64,000 nucleotides of DNA from the NCBI GenBank assembly GCA_015680685.1, contig MNCI01033329.1, forward strand, positions 195,731 through 259,730, read 5' to 3'. Below the pieces are notes generated by a model, which was given only the letters and a program-made list of their open reading frames with translations, had not been told where the DNA came from and searched no databases. The translations under genes and the position numbers were made by a program. This DNA comes from Gnetum montanum. Lineage: Eukaryota; Streptophyta; Gnetopsida; Gnetales; Gnetaceae. Within the stretch, counting starts at the first letter, position 1; each line of letters starts with the position of its first letter. Positions 10,845 through 22,504 of the stretch are shown here, piece by piece.

Positions 10845-12902
10845 TTAAAATGTGAATAACTGGAAAACAAAAAGTTCAAAAATTAAAGAAACAAAAAAAC
10901 ATATATTAATTCTGTGTTGTTCGAATGGATGATACCCACCATAACTAAATGGTTGAGCATGGCTAGAATTAATAAATGGAAGGTGGGGATCCTTGCATGT
11001 TGAAAATATTGGGACCTTGTCATACTTACCCCATAGGGGTTCACACACTTGATTAGAGTTGACATAGTGGGGCAAGTTATAATATGTGGTTAATTTATAA
11101 GGAGTTGACCCACTATGGTAATTGTGACTGTAAGATGGTATGCAAGGATCAACATGTCTCCCCTTGTGGCAATATTCATTGGGCCCCATGGTTGTTGAAG
11201 TGTTGATTGTTGGCCCAAATAGAGTAATAGGAGGCATTGAGTTTGAGGAGGTGAATGCATCATGGCATTGAACTTATGCTAAGTTGGAGGATGTAGTGGT
11301 TTGAAAATTGTGTTGTCTCTTTCTATGGTCCTGCCTAGAGAAAGGATGCTTTCGATGTTGTGGAGGGTGTCCACTATTACTGATAACAACAACACAAGTA
11401 ATGTTCATGGGTTGGTGCTGTGGTGCAAAACCTTCTAGCAGAACTAGTGGCGATGTAGAAGAGGATGAAGCATGAGAATATTATGGTTGAGGAGAAGTGT
11501 AAGGCACATGAGGTGGTGATTTTTTTGGAGAGGACATGGGTGGATAGCACTCAGGAGGATGATAACAATGAGGTGAGGTAGAGGATGCTGATCCCATTGG
11601 AGAAATAGGGTGTTGAACATAATAAGCATTTGGTCTTAGGACATACGAAGGGTATGGTCTAGTTGGCAGTGGCCTCCCACACAATTGAGGTTTTTTCCAT
11701 TGTGGTTGAACTTGATATTTCTGTATAAAATCTGGATGTAACATTCCTTCCCAATGCTCATGTAAATGTGACAAAGCTGGACATTCGTCTTTGGGGTGAT
11801 CGTATAGATAGATGTTATATTGATATGTGAAATTGGTAGTTGAGTTCTTATTCTTATTATCTTCTATTCTTTGTTTCGATTGTCATGTGGTGTCTTGTCT
11901 TGTTTCTTGATTTGGCATAGTTCTTCATCCAATAATGTTGGCATATTCTCCACATCTCTCATGTGCCCAATCCCTCATCTTATTGATCTTTGTCTCAATT
12001 TCATATAGTGATTGTAGGACTGGCAAAGATGATTCCACCTCCTTGAAGTGAGTTGATTTCTCCTCTTCATGATCATGGACCCTGGTTAAGTTGAGATTTT
12101 GGTCTTGTTGAGAACGTTCAACATTCTCCCATTTGGCTATCTCTCATTCTTCTTTTGCTACCCACTTAATAAGCTCTTGGAATTGATGGGTTCGTAGCTC
12201 ATATAGTTGACCTTGGGCATACATCCCTAGGGTCTCCCTTGTTTCATTACGGAGCCCATCTATGATATGGTACATTAGCCTTTCCTCAGAGAACCCATGG
12301 CCTAGGCTATTGTTTAATAGTGCATAATATCTTTCTAAGGCCATGTCCAAGGGTTCATGTTGTGCTTATTTCCATTCTTGGATTTGTCTCCTCAAGGCTA
12401 ACACTCTCGCATAGGTTTGATATCTTTCATTGAAGAGTTCTACCGTTGTCGGCCAATGTTTAATTGATTTTGGTTTTAACGACCTATACCATACTTTTTC
12501 TTGGCCAACAAGTGTAAAGGAAAGAGGGTAATTTTTTTTCATCCATGATCAATGTCATTCCATGCACAAGCATCATGGAAGGCTTGTAGATGATGTTGGG
12601 GATCTAAATCATAGCCTCTTGAAAACTTAGGAAAGTTGTTTAAGTTAAGCCTGGGTAGACGGCTTTCCTTATGATGCCTCTTGTATTTCCGTTAAGCTTA
12701 TAGTGGCTAGTAGGGGTTCATCATCATTAGGTATGCTATGTAGTTGTGAGTTGGGATGATGTTGTTTTCATTAATGCTCATAATAGATCCCTACATCAGA
12801 TTAGGTACTCCAAACTTCATCTTCATTATCATATAATTTGTTGGTTCTCGAATAAGTTTCCCTACTAGTTTTTGCATTATCATAGTCTTGTGAGAGAGAC
12901 AT
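10845..12902 (-). pseudogene. A1 gag pseudogene
   Basis: Gag of a Ty3/gypsy-type element. The start is placed at 12902, where the frame opens MSLSQDYDNAKTS and A2 has the same start at 57750; the primer site is about 120 bases upstream. A retrotransposon Gag core lies at 12144-12430 (LDMALERYYALLNNSLGHGF...LMYHIIDGLRNETRETLGMY). A reduced knuckle segment with YDHPK precedes HLHEHWEGMLH at about 11740-11815. A long Pro/Tyr/His-rich tail follows (11481-11640 and 10845-11237, PNAYYVQHPISPMGSAS and SHAQPFSYGGY). Stops and frameshifts break it into several frames. No protease follows. Confidence 0.82.
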
Positions 12903-13020
12903 TGTTGTGAACCGTGTGTGACTTAATTGAATGGAATTTAATTTCTTTTCTAAAGGATATATCGTTAATACTTGTTACAATGATCTTGTATCATATAACT
13001 AATCTAGATAACTAGCACCA

Positions 13021-13038
13021 TCCTTGGCAACGGAGCCA
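13021..13038 (-). promoter_or_regulatory. A1 primer-binding site (tRNA-Asp type)
   Basis: Read on the minus strand, TGGCTCCGTTGCCAAGGA starts one base after the LTR. It matches 15 of 18 bases of the complement of the plant tRNA-Asp 3' end (TGGCGCCGTTGCCGGGGA). Confidence 0.88.
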
Positions 13039-13039
13039 A

Positions 13040-14000
13040 TGATGAGTGGTGAGGTACCCCTACACTCAACCATACAAATATGAGTGTTCACGCATGATCT
13101 GGTCGAACTCTATAGATGGGCTAGTTGTGGTATCTAGATAGTTACCCTTTGATCGTAGTTTGCTGTCTTCCCACCTGGACTAGTATTTACTTTGTCATGT
13201 ATCGTTTAGTCCAGAGTGAGGTGTATGATGTGATCCTAAACTAGTGCTACTCCTAGAGATAATGGAAAATAATCTTGATTAAACTAATAAGCAATAGGAA
13301 ATGAAGTCTAAGCTAGCCTAACTGCGATGAGTATCCATTCCTTAATCATCTATACACATCTTGGACCTCGTGCATGACTACTACTAGGATTACCAAGCAT
13401 AGATCCTAGGTACGCTACTGGGTTACCAAGTAGTCACACTTAAATGCTTGTGATTAATTTCTACTCATTCCGCATTTAACAACAGGAATAGTAAATGATG
13501 GTAAAGAAATATTAACTAAGAAAACAATAAATAACAATAACAATTAAATAATTAAAACTAAGTGAATGCTACAATGATGGAGTAATCTCAATCTTTATTT
13601 CTAGTCATGTGCATGTCCAAGTACATCACACTCAAATAAAGGTGTCATACAATTAAAAGCATCACACTGCGGGCATGCACTTGGGAAAATATTCTAACTC
13701 CTATGGAAAAAAACTGTAAGGGTTTCACTACAACTACTACAAAGATGCATAAGTGCAGTGAGTACACGCTTATTTATAGCTACAAATAGACTTTTCGTAA
13801 ATGGGGCCGCATCGACGCATGGGTGGATGTGTCGATGGGGCCACATCAATGTGGCTGCATATATGGGGCCTTGTATACGTGGCCTAGTTAATGTAGCCCC
13901 GATATCAGGGGTCTGATAATAGGAGTCAAACTTGGTGTCTTCTATCAGGGTTCCAATAACAGGGGTTTGATAATAGGACCTAACAGACCATGACTCATCA
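13040..14000 (-). repeat. A1 LTR (5' LTR of the minus-strand element)
   Basis: Starts TGATGAGTGGTGAGG and ends CATGACTCATCA. The TATA box (minus-strand GCTATAAATAA) is at about 13770-13780. It is about 70 bp longer than its partner because of extra G/C-rich repeats near 13830-13960 (units like GGGGCC and GGGTCTGATAATAG). Confidence 0.92.
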
Positions 14001-15123
14001 AAGGTTTTAGTAAGGAATCCTTCTAGGCCTCTAGTATGCATATTCCTCATCTTTAATAGAAGTGCATCAAAGTATTCTTGAAGTAGAAATTACAACAGAA
14101 AAAAATCAAAGTAGTTGCCTTTAGTTTAGTAGTTAGTAAAGCTCTAGGTCTTGATGGTTTTCCTAATGAATTTATTAAGAATCATTAGAACATTATTTGA
14201 GATGATCTCTTTTATGTTTCGTAAAAAGCCATGAAAAAAAATTTTCTTGGTAAAAACGTTAATAAAGGTATAATTCATCTTCTTCCTAAGAATAAAAATA
14301 TTTAACATATTGGTAATTGGACACCTATTATTATTCTTAATAATACTAATAAAATTTTAGCTAACTACATAGCTTGCTAAATTAAAAAGGTTATTGAAGA
14401 TATCATTAGACTTGAGCAAAATGATTTTGTTAAAGGTAGATATATCGTAAATAATGTTATTGTAGCTTAGGAGAGAATGTCATGGGCTTCTGATACTAAC
14501 CAATATATATTAATCTTATTAAGTTAGATTATGCTAAGACTTATGACAAGATTGAATGAAATTTTATTATTTCTTGTCTCTATATACTAGGATTTGGTGA
14601 TTGTTTTATGTCTTTTTCATACCATACTCACTAATGCTAATGCTTAAGTTGCTACTAATTTTGAATTAAGTTCCTCCTTTTCTCTTCAATAATTAATTTG
14701 CCAATATTATCCTTTATTTCTATATCTTTTTATTATTATTGCAAACTTTCTTTTACATAACCTACATTATGATCTACAAAGGAATATCATTAAGGAAATC
14801 TCAATTGATGATCAAGGTACATAATTTCTTAAAATGCACTTTGCATATCATTATTTTTTTATGATAAAAAAATTCTTTATAACATAATAATACTCTTTTA
14901 GTAAGAGTGAAGGATTATTGCTTGTTATTTGGCTTTTAAATCAATTGGAAAAAAATTGCTATTTATTATAATGGTAATATTAATGATTATGTTACTTTCA
15001 AGTCTTGGAAAATATTAGAAAAAAAATTCTTTCTTTAAAATTTTAGAAATACCTTTTTCTTTTGAGCCTAATATTACTATTTTGTGGAATTATGTGATGG
15101 ATAAAATTGAAAAGAATCTTAAT
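14001..15123 (+). pseudogene. LINE ORF2, reverse transcriptase part, segment 2
   Basis: Continuation of the LINE interrupted at 8293. It retains reverse-transcriptase landmarks of plant L1 elements: LGLDGFPNEFI at about 14145, HLLPKNKN near 14278, QNDFVKGRYIVNN at about 14418, and the catalytic region reading HFAYHYFF at about 14835 where L1 elements have a Y/F-A-D-D core. Numerous stops make it dead. It is cut again at 15123 by B1. TTAAT at 15119-15123 is the left target-site duplication of B1. Confidence 0.85.
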
Positions 15124-15938
15124 TGATGAGTGGCGAGGTACCCCTACACTCAAGCATACGAATACAAGGGTCTCACGCATGATTCGATCGAACTCCAAGG
15201 ATTAAGTGCTTACACGCCTTAATGAAACACTTAAGGTTAATCAATCGATGTCTTCCCAAACTTACTTGTATTGTCACAGTTGTATGGTTAAGTAAGCTTG
15301 AGGTATATGATTTTTATATCTTTTATTCTTTCAATGTCTTATGCTAATAGGAGAAGGTGAAGAGACTAAGTGACTAACTTTTATTAACTATTCACTAACT
15401 AAGTTCTAATTGTCCTAACACCAATATCCGTTCCCACTTGCCGCACACATCCTTAACTAGTGCAACGCTACTGGGATTACCAAACGCTACTCGTTACTGG
15501 GTTACTAAGCATTATACACGTGCTCAAAGTAATTGTACTGAGTGCACTTAACTAGGAGAGTCAAGGGTTAAGAGAGATTAATTATCTAGGAAAGCATTTA
15601 AACATTTAACAATAATTAATTACTATTTAGCTTAGTCCATATACTGCAAGGTTTATCAAAAAGTTCATCTTTATTTCCATACACAAATGTGTGCTCAAGT
15701 ACAATTTTCTTGAATAAATATCCATTTACTTTAAAAATCCTACTACGAGCAGATGGAAATTATTCTAACTCTAAAATGCTAAAACTGCAAGAGTTTGGCT
15801 AAGGGTCTAAATCTAGATGTCTAAAACAAGGAAATATGTCTCTTATTTATAGACATTGCGGTGGACTATGATATCGGGTACGCGATATTGCAGGGGTGGA
15901 CACGATATTGTGCACGTACGTGATATCGTGGCTCATCA
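15124..15938 (-). repeat. B1 LTR (3' LTR)
   Basis: Starts TGATGAGTGGCGAGG and ends GTGGCTCATCA. The TATA box complement TCTTATTTATAG is at 15841-15852. The U3 part (about 15865-15935) holds four GATATC/GATATT motifs. The adjoining minus-strand sequence CATGGGGGTA (15939-15948) serves as polypurine tract. Confidence 0.92.
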
Positions 15939-18080
15939 TACCCCCATGACTGAATGAAAACTCATCCTCAAGTTCCTTACAAAAATATTGGGAAGGTATG
16001 GGATTATTGACTTTAATGATACTAATGGTGAATAGGGTGACATGTGAATGGATCATCATTACAATACACGACAAAATTAGTGTTCATGATAACAGGAGTG
16101 AACACTATACACATTTGACATCCAGCCTCATTTGGTAGTTGAGAAAGAAGAGAGAAGAGAAAGAAAGAGAAAGAGAAGAGCAGAAGTTTGTTGCTGCTAA
16201 TGCCAAGATTGTGCTTTTCGTTGTCCATCCATAAGTGCACCATCATTCTTATTCCTTGCATAATTGCTCCAACACCAATCCATTCCAAGTATTCCCTCTA
16301 GACCCAATCCATTGTTGTATGACTATCATCTGCACACACAACGCAGTCTTATATTAGCAAGGATAAATGAATGATAATGTAGTTGATACCTTGCCTCAAT
16401 GCAAAGTCCTTTGGCTCAGTTCTGATATGGCTGATGTAGATTTTGGAGATATAACACTGGTGACTACCCAAGCTGTAAGGGTTAAGAGAAAATCAAAAAA
16501 ATTGGACCAAGATTCCCATGACTAAGAGCGAACCTCCAGTAGCGAAAGAATGGAAAAAGATAAGAAATAAGAAATATGGAAAAAAAGAAACAATGGCCAT
16601 GCCAATAAAATGGATGTAAGGGATGATAATGAACAAAATAAATGTTGATTACGAAAATGTTTAAGGGAAAGAAATTAACTGATTTCCCAAATAGGAATGC
16701 CAGTGGGTCCTCCCCAAAGCAGGCTCATGCCCTTAATGCCCTGACAATCCCACATTCAAAGGGTTCATAGCCTTTGGAAATGTCATTTGGAAACAAGAGT
16801 TAAAGTCTTAACCACAAGAATTTACCAAAAAGAAAACAATGCGTCAACCAAAATATGGACTATTGATACAATCGACAATGAGGTGAGAAATGGAGAAAGA
16901 AGGATGAAAATAAGAGAATGGAATGGAGTCTTAAGAACAAGCTGGTGTACAGTCCCTTGTGTATTAATGGTTAATATGACTTAGTAGATCTCATTCCAAA
17001 TCCGGCCTTAAACAATCCACATCTAGGGACTTCGCATTAATACATTTGGCCAATCCATCCACTTGAAGTAACACGAATGCCTCCATCAAAGAGTCACCAA
17101 CATTCCAATGAAATGAAAAAGGAGAAATTAGGAAGCAAAAAAGGGCCTTAGTTAGAGGGAACATGTTTGTTTAGTTCCATAACCAATGCTTGGAGCCTAG
17201 ATGATTATTTCGTCTAAGGGGTGTGCTTTGAATTCTCACTTTTTCTTCTCTTTTGTTTTTTTTTTTTTTTTTGCGTGAGAACCACACCATGCAAAAACTT
17301 ATTATTTTTATTAGCTTAGCTTCCTGATAATGGAGCAACATCAGAATGGTAAGGAAAAATCAAGAAGAAAACATCCAAACACCCAAGAGAATGGCTAGCA
17401 TGAATGCACCAAATCCCCTTGAAGTCACACCCTTTTCAATCCTTGAGTCATTCCTTAGTTTGAGAAATGCATAGTCACCAATTCATTGATAGTTCTTATT
17501 ATTTAAGAAAATGGACTATATAGTTCCAAGCCAAGAGAGACCATAGAAATTCATGGATGCATGGATGATGTGGACTCATTGCCTGTTATATCAAAAGAAC
17601 CATACCTTAGTATTAACATCATAACCCAAAGGTAAAAACCAAACATTAGCAATCATTGTAATACAGTTCATACCATCATCAGGAGCAATTATTAGGTGAA
17701 AAACCTAACAAAATAAATAAACACACAAATAAACGAAAAAGTGTGAACGATGTTGCAAAAAAAAAAAAAGAAAAGTTAAATAAATTTGTAAAATAAAAAT
17801 GTGTAAGATAAAACAGAAATTTAAAATGAAATTGAGGACCTCGATTGGTCAGCATAGGTGGCCATCTCCCCCATGACTAAGTTGGAAGGAGGAGATCCAA
17901 AAGAATGAGTGATATCGTCCTTTCTCTGATGTGTTATGTGCATTGACCATTCTAGATTCATGGTAAGGTTTCGTTTGTGACACATTGACTAATGATATTT
18001 TATTAGAGCATTTGTTCAAAGTTTTTGAAAATTTTCAACTTCCCCCTATTGATGTTTTCAGGTTAAGGGTTGGAAGTTGG
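15939..18080 (-). other. B1 post-protease non-coding block
   Basis: No enzyme domain. It is collinear with 58866-60780 of C; identical or near-identical phrases include GTTAAAGTCTTAACCACAAG (16799 and 59702) and AAACATCCAAACACCCAAGA (17368 and 60123). A short minus-strand frame near the LTR (16022-16288) has a similar but shorter counterpart in C (59010-59195), sharing HLWMDNE. That frame might be a small protein or just conserved RNA sequence. A T-run lies at about 17255-17272. Confidence 0.6.
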
Positions 18081-18180
18081 TGACACTCTTAATCCAGTGC
18101 ATCTATGCTTTCGACGTGGGTGCAAGTTGCTCCCCTAGTTAGTTCCATGCACGTTGGTGAGTTACTTTCTTGATCAGCTA

Positions 18181-18790
18181 TCAACCACTGGGTGTCTTCT
18201 TGTTGTGTGGTTGCACATACAGACACTTTTGTATGGTAGTTTCTTGGGCACACCAGTTGCATGCAGGCAATGTTGAACGTTCCTGTATGCAATCACACCC
18301 TGTATCACTATACATGATGCATATAACTTTCTTCTTCTTGATCTTCCCAAAAGTGTTTTCCTTAGATATTTCTAGGGAAAGATCACGGATTCCTAGATGT
18401 GCATTTATGGTACTTAGCCATGCTCTTCCCATTATTATTGGGAAGTCCCCTTTGTCATTGTTTACTTGTATCACTAGGAAATCAGTTGGGTATGACCAAC
18501 CACATACAATGGTAATGATTTCCTCACCAATCCCAAAGGGATAGTGATGGACTGGTTAGCTAGCTTTAAGCGAATATTGCTCTTATTTAGTGGAGGTAGG
18601 TTCTAGGCTTTGTACATCTCTTGTGATATTAGGTTGACTCTAGAACCTAAGTAAAAAAGAGCTTTATATTGTTCATTCCCAGTGACTTGGAGATAGATTA
18701 GAGGGCTTCTAGGATCAGAGAACTTCCTAGGAAGGTGGCCTACCTTAATCCATTCAATAAAGACATGTGTTAACATAATCATGTGCATTG
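18181..18790 (-). pseudogene. B1 aspartic protease-like domain
   Basis: Retropepsin-like segment downstream of gag. The upstream part reads KALFYLGSRVNLISQEMY (18600-18662). The equivalent in C has L-L-D-L-G-S-R-V-N, so the catalytic Asp is Tyr here and the copy must be inactive. The downstream part contains FPIIMGRAWLSTINA (about 18403-18447), matching the I-x-G-R-x-W/F-L motif near the end of plant retrotransposon proteases. Frames shift between the two parts. A lysine-rich stretch (KIKKKK) follows. Confidence 0.68.
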
Positions 18791-19373
18791 AGCTCTATTT
18801 TTGGTTTGAAGGGAGCTCTAAAGCCTTATTTGATGGGGGAGCATTCAGAGGCTCAACTGCTTATGGTTGTGAGAGCTTGGTTGGGCTATTGGTTTTTAAG
18901 AAAGGTCTTCTCTTTATGTAGTTGTTAGAACCAACAGTGAGTTAAAGGTTTACAACTCTCATAGGATTGTGTTGTTGTGGTTGAGTGGGAAGTTCCGCTT
19001 GCATTGCTAGAGTGGGTGGTAACAGAGCTATCAGTGTGAGAGTTGTAGATGAATTTGAAGGATGGTATGTCTATGGGTTATCTCTCCCAAGAGAAGGAGT
19101 CCTATAATACTCCCAATCTTGGTAGTGACGTTGTGGTGTCACGTGACCAACAAAGTCACATGGAGACATTGGCTACTGCACGTAGTAGTCATATGGATCT
19201 GGTTGTCGGTAAGGATATTTTTACCTTGGTGGTGGCATCCCCCATGACTGTGGGTATTTCCACTGCTGCTGTTGCTCAATAGGTTGCAGCAGAGTTCCAC
19301 TTGGATAATATGTTAATGGTTGGTGGAACTACCTTAGGTTACCTTGGGGATAAGGTAACCATCGGGGTGCTTG

Positions 19374-21343
19374 TCATTTGTTAAGTTGTGAGTTAAGTGC
19401 ATATACCCCAAACTCTTGTAGATGTGAGATTATTGGGCAACATCCCTTAGGATGGTCATATTGGCATATCTTATATCCACCATCATTGTCTATATCAGAG
19501 TCCACAACCTCTTTAGTGATGGCCATTTTTCCCTTACCTTTATTACGTGCATGGTCCATGTCCCTCTTTTTCCTTTTGTCATAGTCACTACCTCGCTCCT
19601 TAGACTCCTCTACAATTTTGAAAATATTTCCAAATCTACTATCTAGGGAGTCCCACATTTGGTCTGCCTTTGCTGATAACCCATTGTTAACTTTTGGAGT
19701 GGCAAGGTTTTCCTATTCACCATCTCTTCGAGTCGTGACTCTTCCTCCTCCTCAAATAATCTCACTCCCCTTATTCAGAGGGAAGGATCGTAGTTGTATT
19801 CTTCCACACTTTCTCTCTTACATAGCTCCCCTTCTTCCTTGGCTATTTGTTCTAGTAATCTATGGATCTGATGGGACCTAAGCTCAGATAATCTCCCTTG
19901 GGCATATGTTCCAAGGGTTCTCCTGGTTTCATGCCTAAGTCCATCTACAAGATGGCGTAGTTGATCCTGTTGTGCGTAACCATGGCCTAGGAAACGATGT
20001 AACAATGCATAATAATGGCCCATGGCAACATCCAAGGGTTCATGATTTCCTTGCTTCCATCCTTGGATTTGCTTTCACAAGTTGGATACCCAGGAGTACA
20101 TTTGATATTTATCATTAAATAGCTCTAGTATCGTACTCCACCTTCGAATGGATTCTGGTTCTAAGAACTGGCACCAACTCTCTACTTCTTTTACTAATGT
20201 CCTTGGGAACAACTTTTGTTTTTTCCATTCATTCTCAATGTTCTACAAGGAACATGCATCATGAAATGCTTGTAAGTGGTTTTGAGAATCAGTGTTGTAT
20301 CCCCCTTCAAATTGTGGGACATTATTCATGTCTAACCTCTTGATCCTACTATCTTTTTGGTGCCTTGTGGGAACTCTTATGGCCTTCGTGATATCTAACA
20401 TGCTTCGGGTTGCGAGTAGGGTTTCTTCATGGTCATTTTTTTCATGACGTCTATGATGTCTATGCAGTTCCCTACTCTCCCTTCTTCCATGCCGTGATTC
20501 TATAGAATGTCGTCATCCTCGTTCTTAACTCTCTCGTCGAGGGTTATCACTTGGTTTACCTTTATCCTCATGGTTAGGCTCCTTATGATTGCATCCTAAT
20601 ACTGAAGGAGAGGGCTAATGTGATGATGAAGGTGAAGAAGAAGGAGAACCATCACCATGATGATGTTTTCCACCTTCTCTTCAGTGATCCCGGCCTCAAT
20701 CGTGATTACGATCAGAATGTCCGCCCTTATCATGTGTTTGTGTTCCCTCATTGAATACTTGGTGTTTGTGGGGATTAGAACCAGCGTTGTGAATCATGGA
20801 GTGGAGGTTCTAATACACCACCTCTTCACCATTGTTATGAGGGGGAACATTGTTTTATGGAGAACCTATTGAAATAGGTTCACCACCCTTGATTTCGCTT
20901 AAGACAGATGGAGTGTTATGGGGTCCTTTACCCTTCAAAGATGTGTGGCGACTCTCCTGTTGCAAGTCTTGTTGACATTGCACTTCTATGGGATGGTAGT
21001 TCCTTATGTCGTAATCATATGCAATGTATTTTTCATATAACTGTGACATGCCTATTTGTGCGAGAGCACGAAGAAGCATGTTGGGGACTGCTCGATCTAG
21101 AGGCAATACTATGTTACCCTCCAAGTCTCTCCAATGTAGTTGTTCATCTTGATGAAGAATAAAGGTAAAGTTGAGTATATACTCATCATGATGAATATAT
21201 ACCACACAGAATTGTTGAGGAATTGGTGAATTTTGGTTATGTGTATGATGTCGCTGACTATCTCTTATGTGAGTCCTAGGCAGTGAAGTGCTTTTGTGCA
21301 AAGAAGAAGATATTTTTGTCTTGTTTGGTGTGCTATTTACCAT
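19374..21343 (-). pseudogene. B1 gag pseudogene
   Basis: The start at 21343 opens a 162-codon frame about 100 bases after the primer site. The N-terminal block has FTFILHQDEQLHWRDLEGNI and LLRALAQIGMSQLYEKYIA, shared with B2 and C. A Ser/His-rich and charged linker follows. The Gag core is at 19775-20160 (LDVAMGHYYALLHRFLGHGY...HLVDGLRHETRRTLGTYAQG). The C-terminus at 19374-19658 contains KICQYDHPKGCCPIISHL, a reduced zinc-knuckle-like motif. A Pro/Thr/Ser-rich stretch leads to the protease. Several stops and frameshifts are present. Confidence 0.85.
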
Positions 21344-21440
21344 TATCTTATTTTTCTTTTGATCAACCCTAAGGATTCATTCTATTGTCCCAACGATATG
21401 AATGATCTCCTATGTTCTACATAGTGCACAAACAACTAAG

Positions 21441-21458
21441 GCCTCGACAACAGTGCCA
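21441..21458 (-). promoter_or_regulatory. B1 primer-binding site (tRNA-Asp type, decayed)
   Basis: The minus strand reads TGGCACTGTTGTCGAGGC one base after the LTR, 13 of 18 matches to the tRNA-Asp complement. Four of the five mismatches are transitions. Confidence 0.82.
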
Positions 21459-21459
21459 A

Positions 21460-22250
21460 TGATGAGTGGTGAGGTACCCCTACACTCAACCATATGAATA
21501 CAAGCATCTCACATTCTATCCAGTCGAACTCCAAGGACTAAGTGCTTACGTGCCTTAATGGAACACTTAAGGTTAATCAATCGCTATCTTCCCAAAATTA
21601 CTTGTATTATCATGGTTGTATGGTTAAGTAAGCTTGAGGTATATGATTTTTATATCTTTTATCCTTTTAATGTCTTAAGCTAATAGGGGAAGGTGAAGAG
21701 ACAGAGTGACTAACTTTCATTAACTATTCACTAACTAAGTTCTTATTGTCCTAACACCAGTATCTGTTCCCACTTGCCGCACACACCTTGAACCAGTGCA
21801 ACACTACTGGGATTACCAAACGGTACTCGTTACTAGGTTACCAAGTGTTACACATGTGCTCGAAGTGGTTGTACTAAGTGCACTTAACTAGGAGAGTCAA
21901 GGGTTGAGAGAGATTAATTATCTAGGAAAGTATTTAAACATTTAACAATAATTAATTACTATTTAGCTTAGTCCATATGATGCAAGGTTTATCAGAAAGT
22001 TTATCTTTATTGCTGTACACAAATGTGTGCTCAGGTACAATTTTCTTGAATAAAGATCTATTCACTTTAAGACTCCTACTACGAGCACATGGAAATTATT
22101 CTAACTCTGGAATGGTAAAACTGCAAGAGTTTGGCTAAGGGTCTGAATATAGATGTCTAAAAAAAGGAAAGTTGCCTCTTATTTATAGACATTGCGGTAG
22201 GCTATGATATCATGTATGCGATATCACATACGCAACATCGTGGGTCATCA
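21460..22250 (-). repeat. B1 LTR (5' LTR)
   Basis: Starts TGATGAGTGGTGAGG and ends GTGGGTCATCA. The minus-strand TATA box CTATAAATAAG lies at 22178-22188. The U3 tip contains GATATC motifs at about 22205-22235. Confidence 0.92.
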
Positions 22251-22502
22251 TTAATAAATGGAAATAAAAAGCTCATCCTAATTGAAAAATTTTTATTTGT
22301 TAAGTGATGAACCATCATTTTTTAAGTGTATTAGTTAGTTGCGATATCATAGATGCTATGTCACATTTGCATTAATACATCCCTATTGACACATCTTACT
22401 TAGTTATTACATTGCATCTGCTATGTCACATCTGCTACATCATAGTTATGTCAACACATATGCATTGACATAACCTCATTAATACATGTACATCAATGAA
22501 CC
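22251..22502 (+). pseudogene. LINE 3' end, segment 3
   Basis: Collinear with 39503-39757 of the second LINE copy (AAATGGAAATAAAAA, then CATCTGCTACATCATAGTTA). It completes the split LINE. It contains short repeats of GCTATGTCACATTTGCAT type and no poly-A tail. Homology between the two copies ends at about 22502/39757. Confidence 0.8.
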
Positions 22503-22504
22503 CT

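Larger units (their letters stand above)
8294..14000 (-). mobile_element. Non-autonomous Ty3/gypsy element A1 (complete)
   Basis: A complete LTR retrotransposon of about 5.7 kb. It has LTRs at 8294-9185 and 13040-14000, both starting TGATGAGTG and ending ACTCATCA, a tRNA-Asp-like primer site at 13021-13038, and 5-bp duplications AAGGT at 8289-8293 and 14001-14005. The minus-strand gag next to the right LTR fixes the orientation. Between gag and the left LTR are about 1.7 kb with no recognisable protease, reverse transcriptase, RNase H or integrase. The uninterrupted LINE at 38380-38400 has the same target with one AAGGT. The first 155 or so aligned LTR bases differ at about 20 sites, nearly all transitions, so the insertion is old. 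Confidence 0.93.
15124..22250 (-). mobile_element. Non-autonomous Ty3/gypsy element B1 (complete, gag-protease only)
   Basis: A complete 7.1-kb LTR retrotransposon on the minus strand. LTRs are at 15124-15938 and 21460-22250, the primer site at 21441-21458, and TTAAT duplications at 15119-15123 and 22251-22255. Gag (19374-21343) is followed by a protease-like domain (about 18380-18700) and then about 2.1 kb of non-coding sequence before the 3' LTR. That space is too short for reverse transcriptase, RNase H and integrase, and none of their motifs is visible. The D-L-G-type protease context (clearer in C) and the tRNA-Asp primer recall Athila-like Ty3/gypsy elements. Confidence 0.93.

Noticed and set aside
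18170-18544. 124-codon plus-strand frame
   Set aside because: It lies opposite the protease-like domain on the minus strand, which has conserved motifs shared with C; the plus frame is a shadow.
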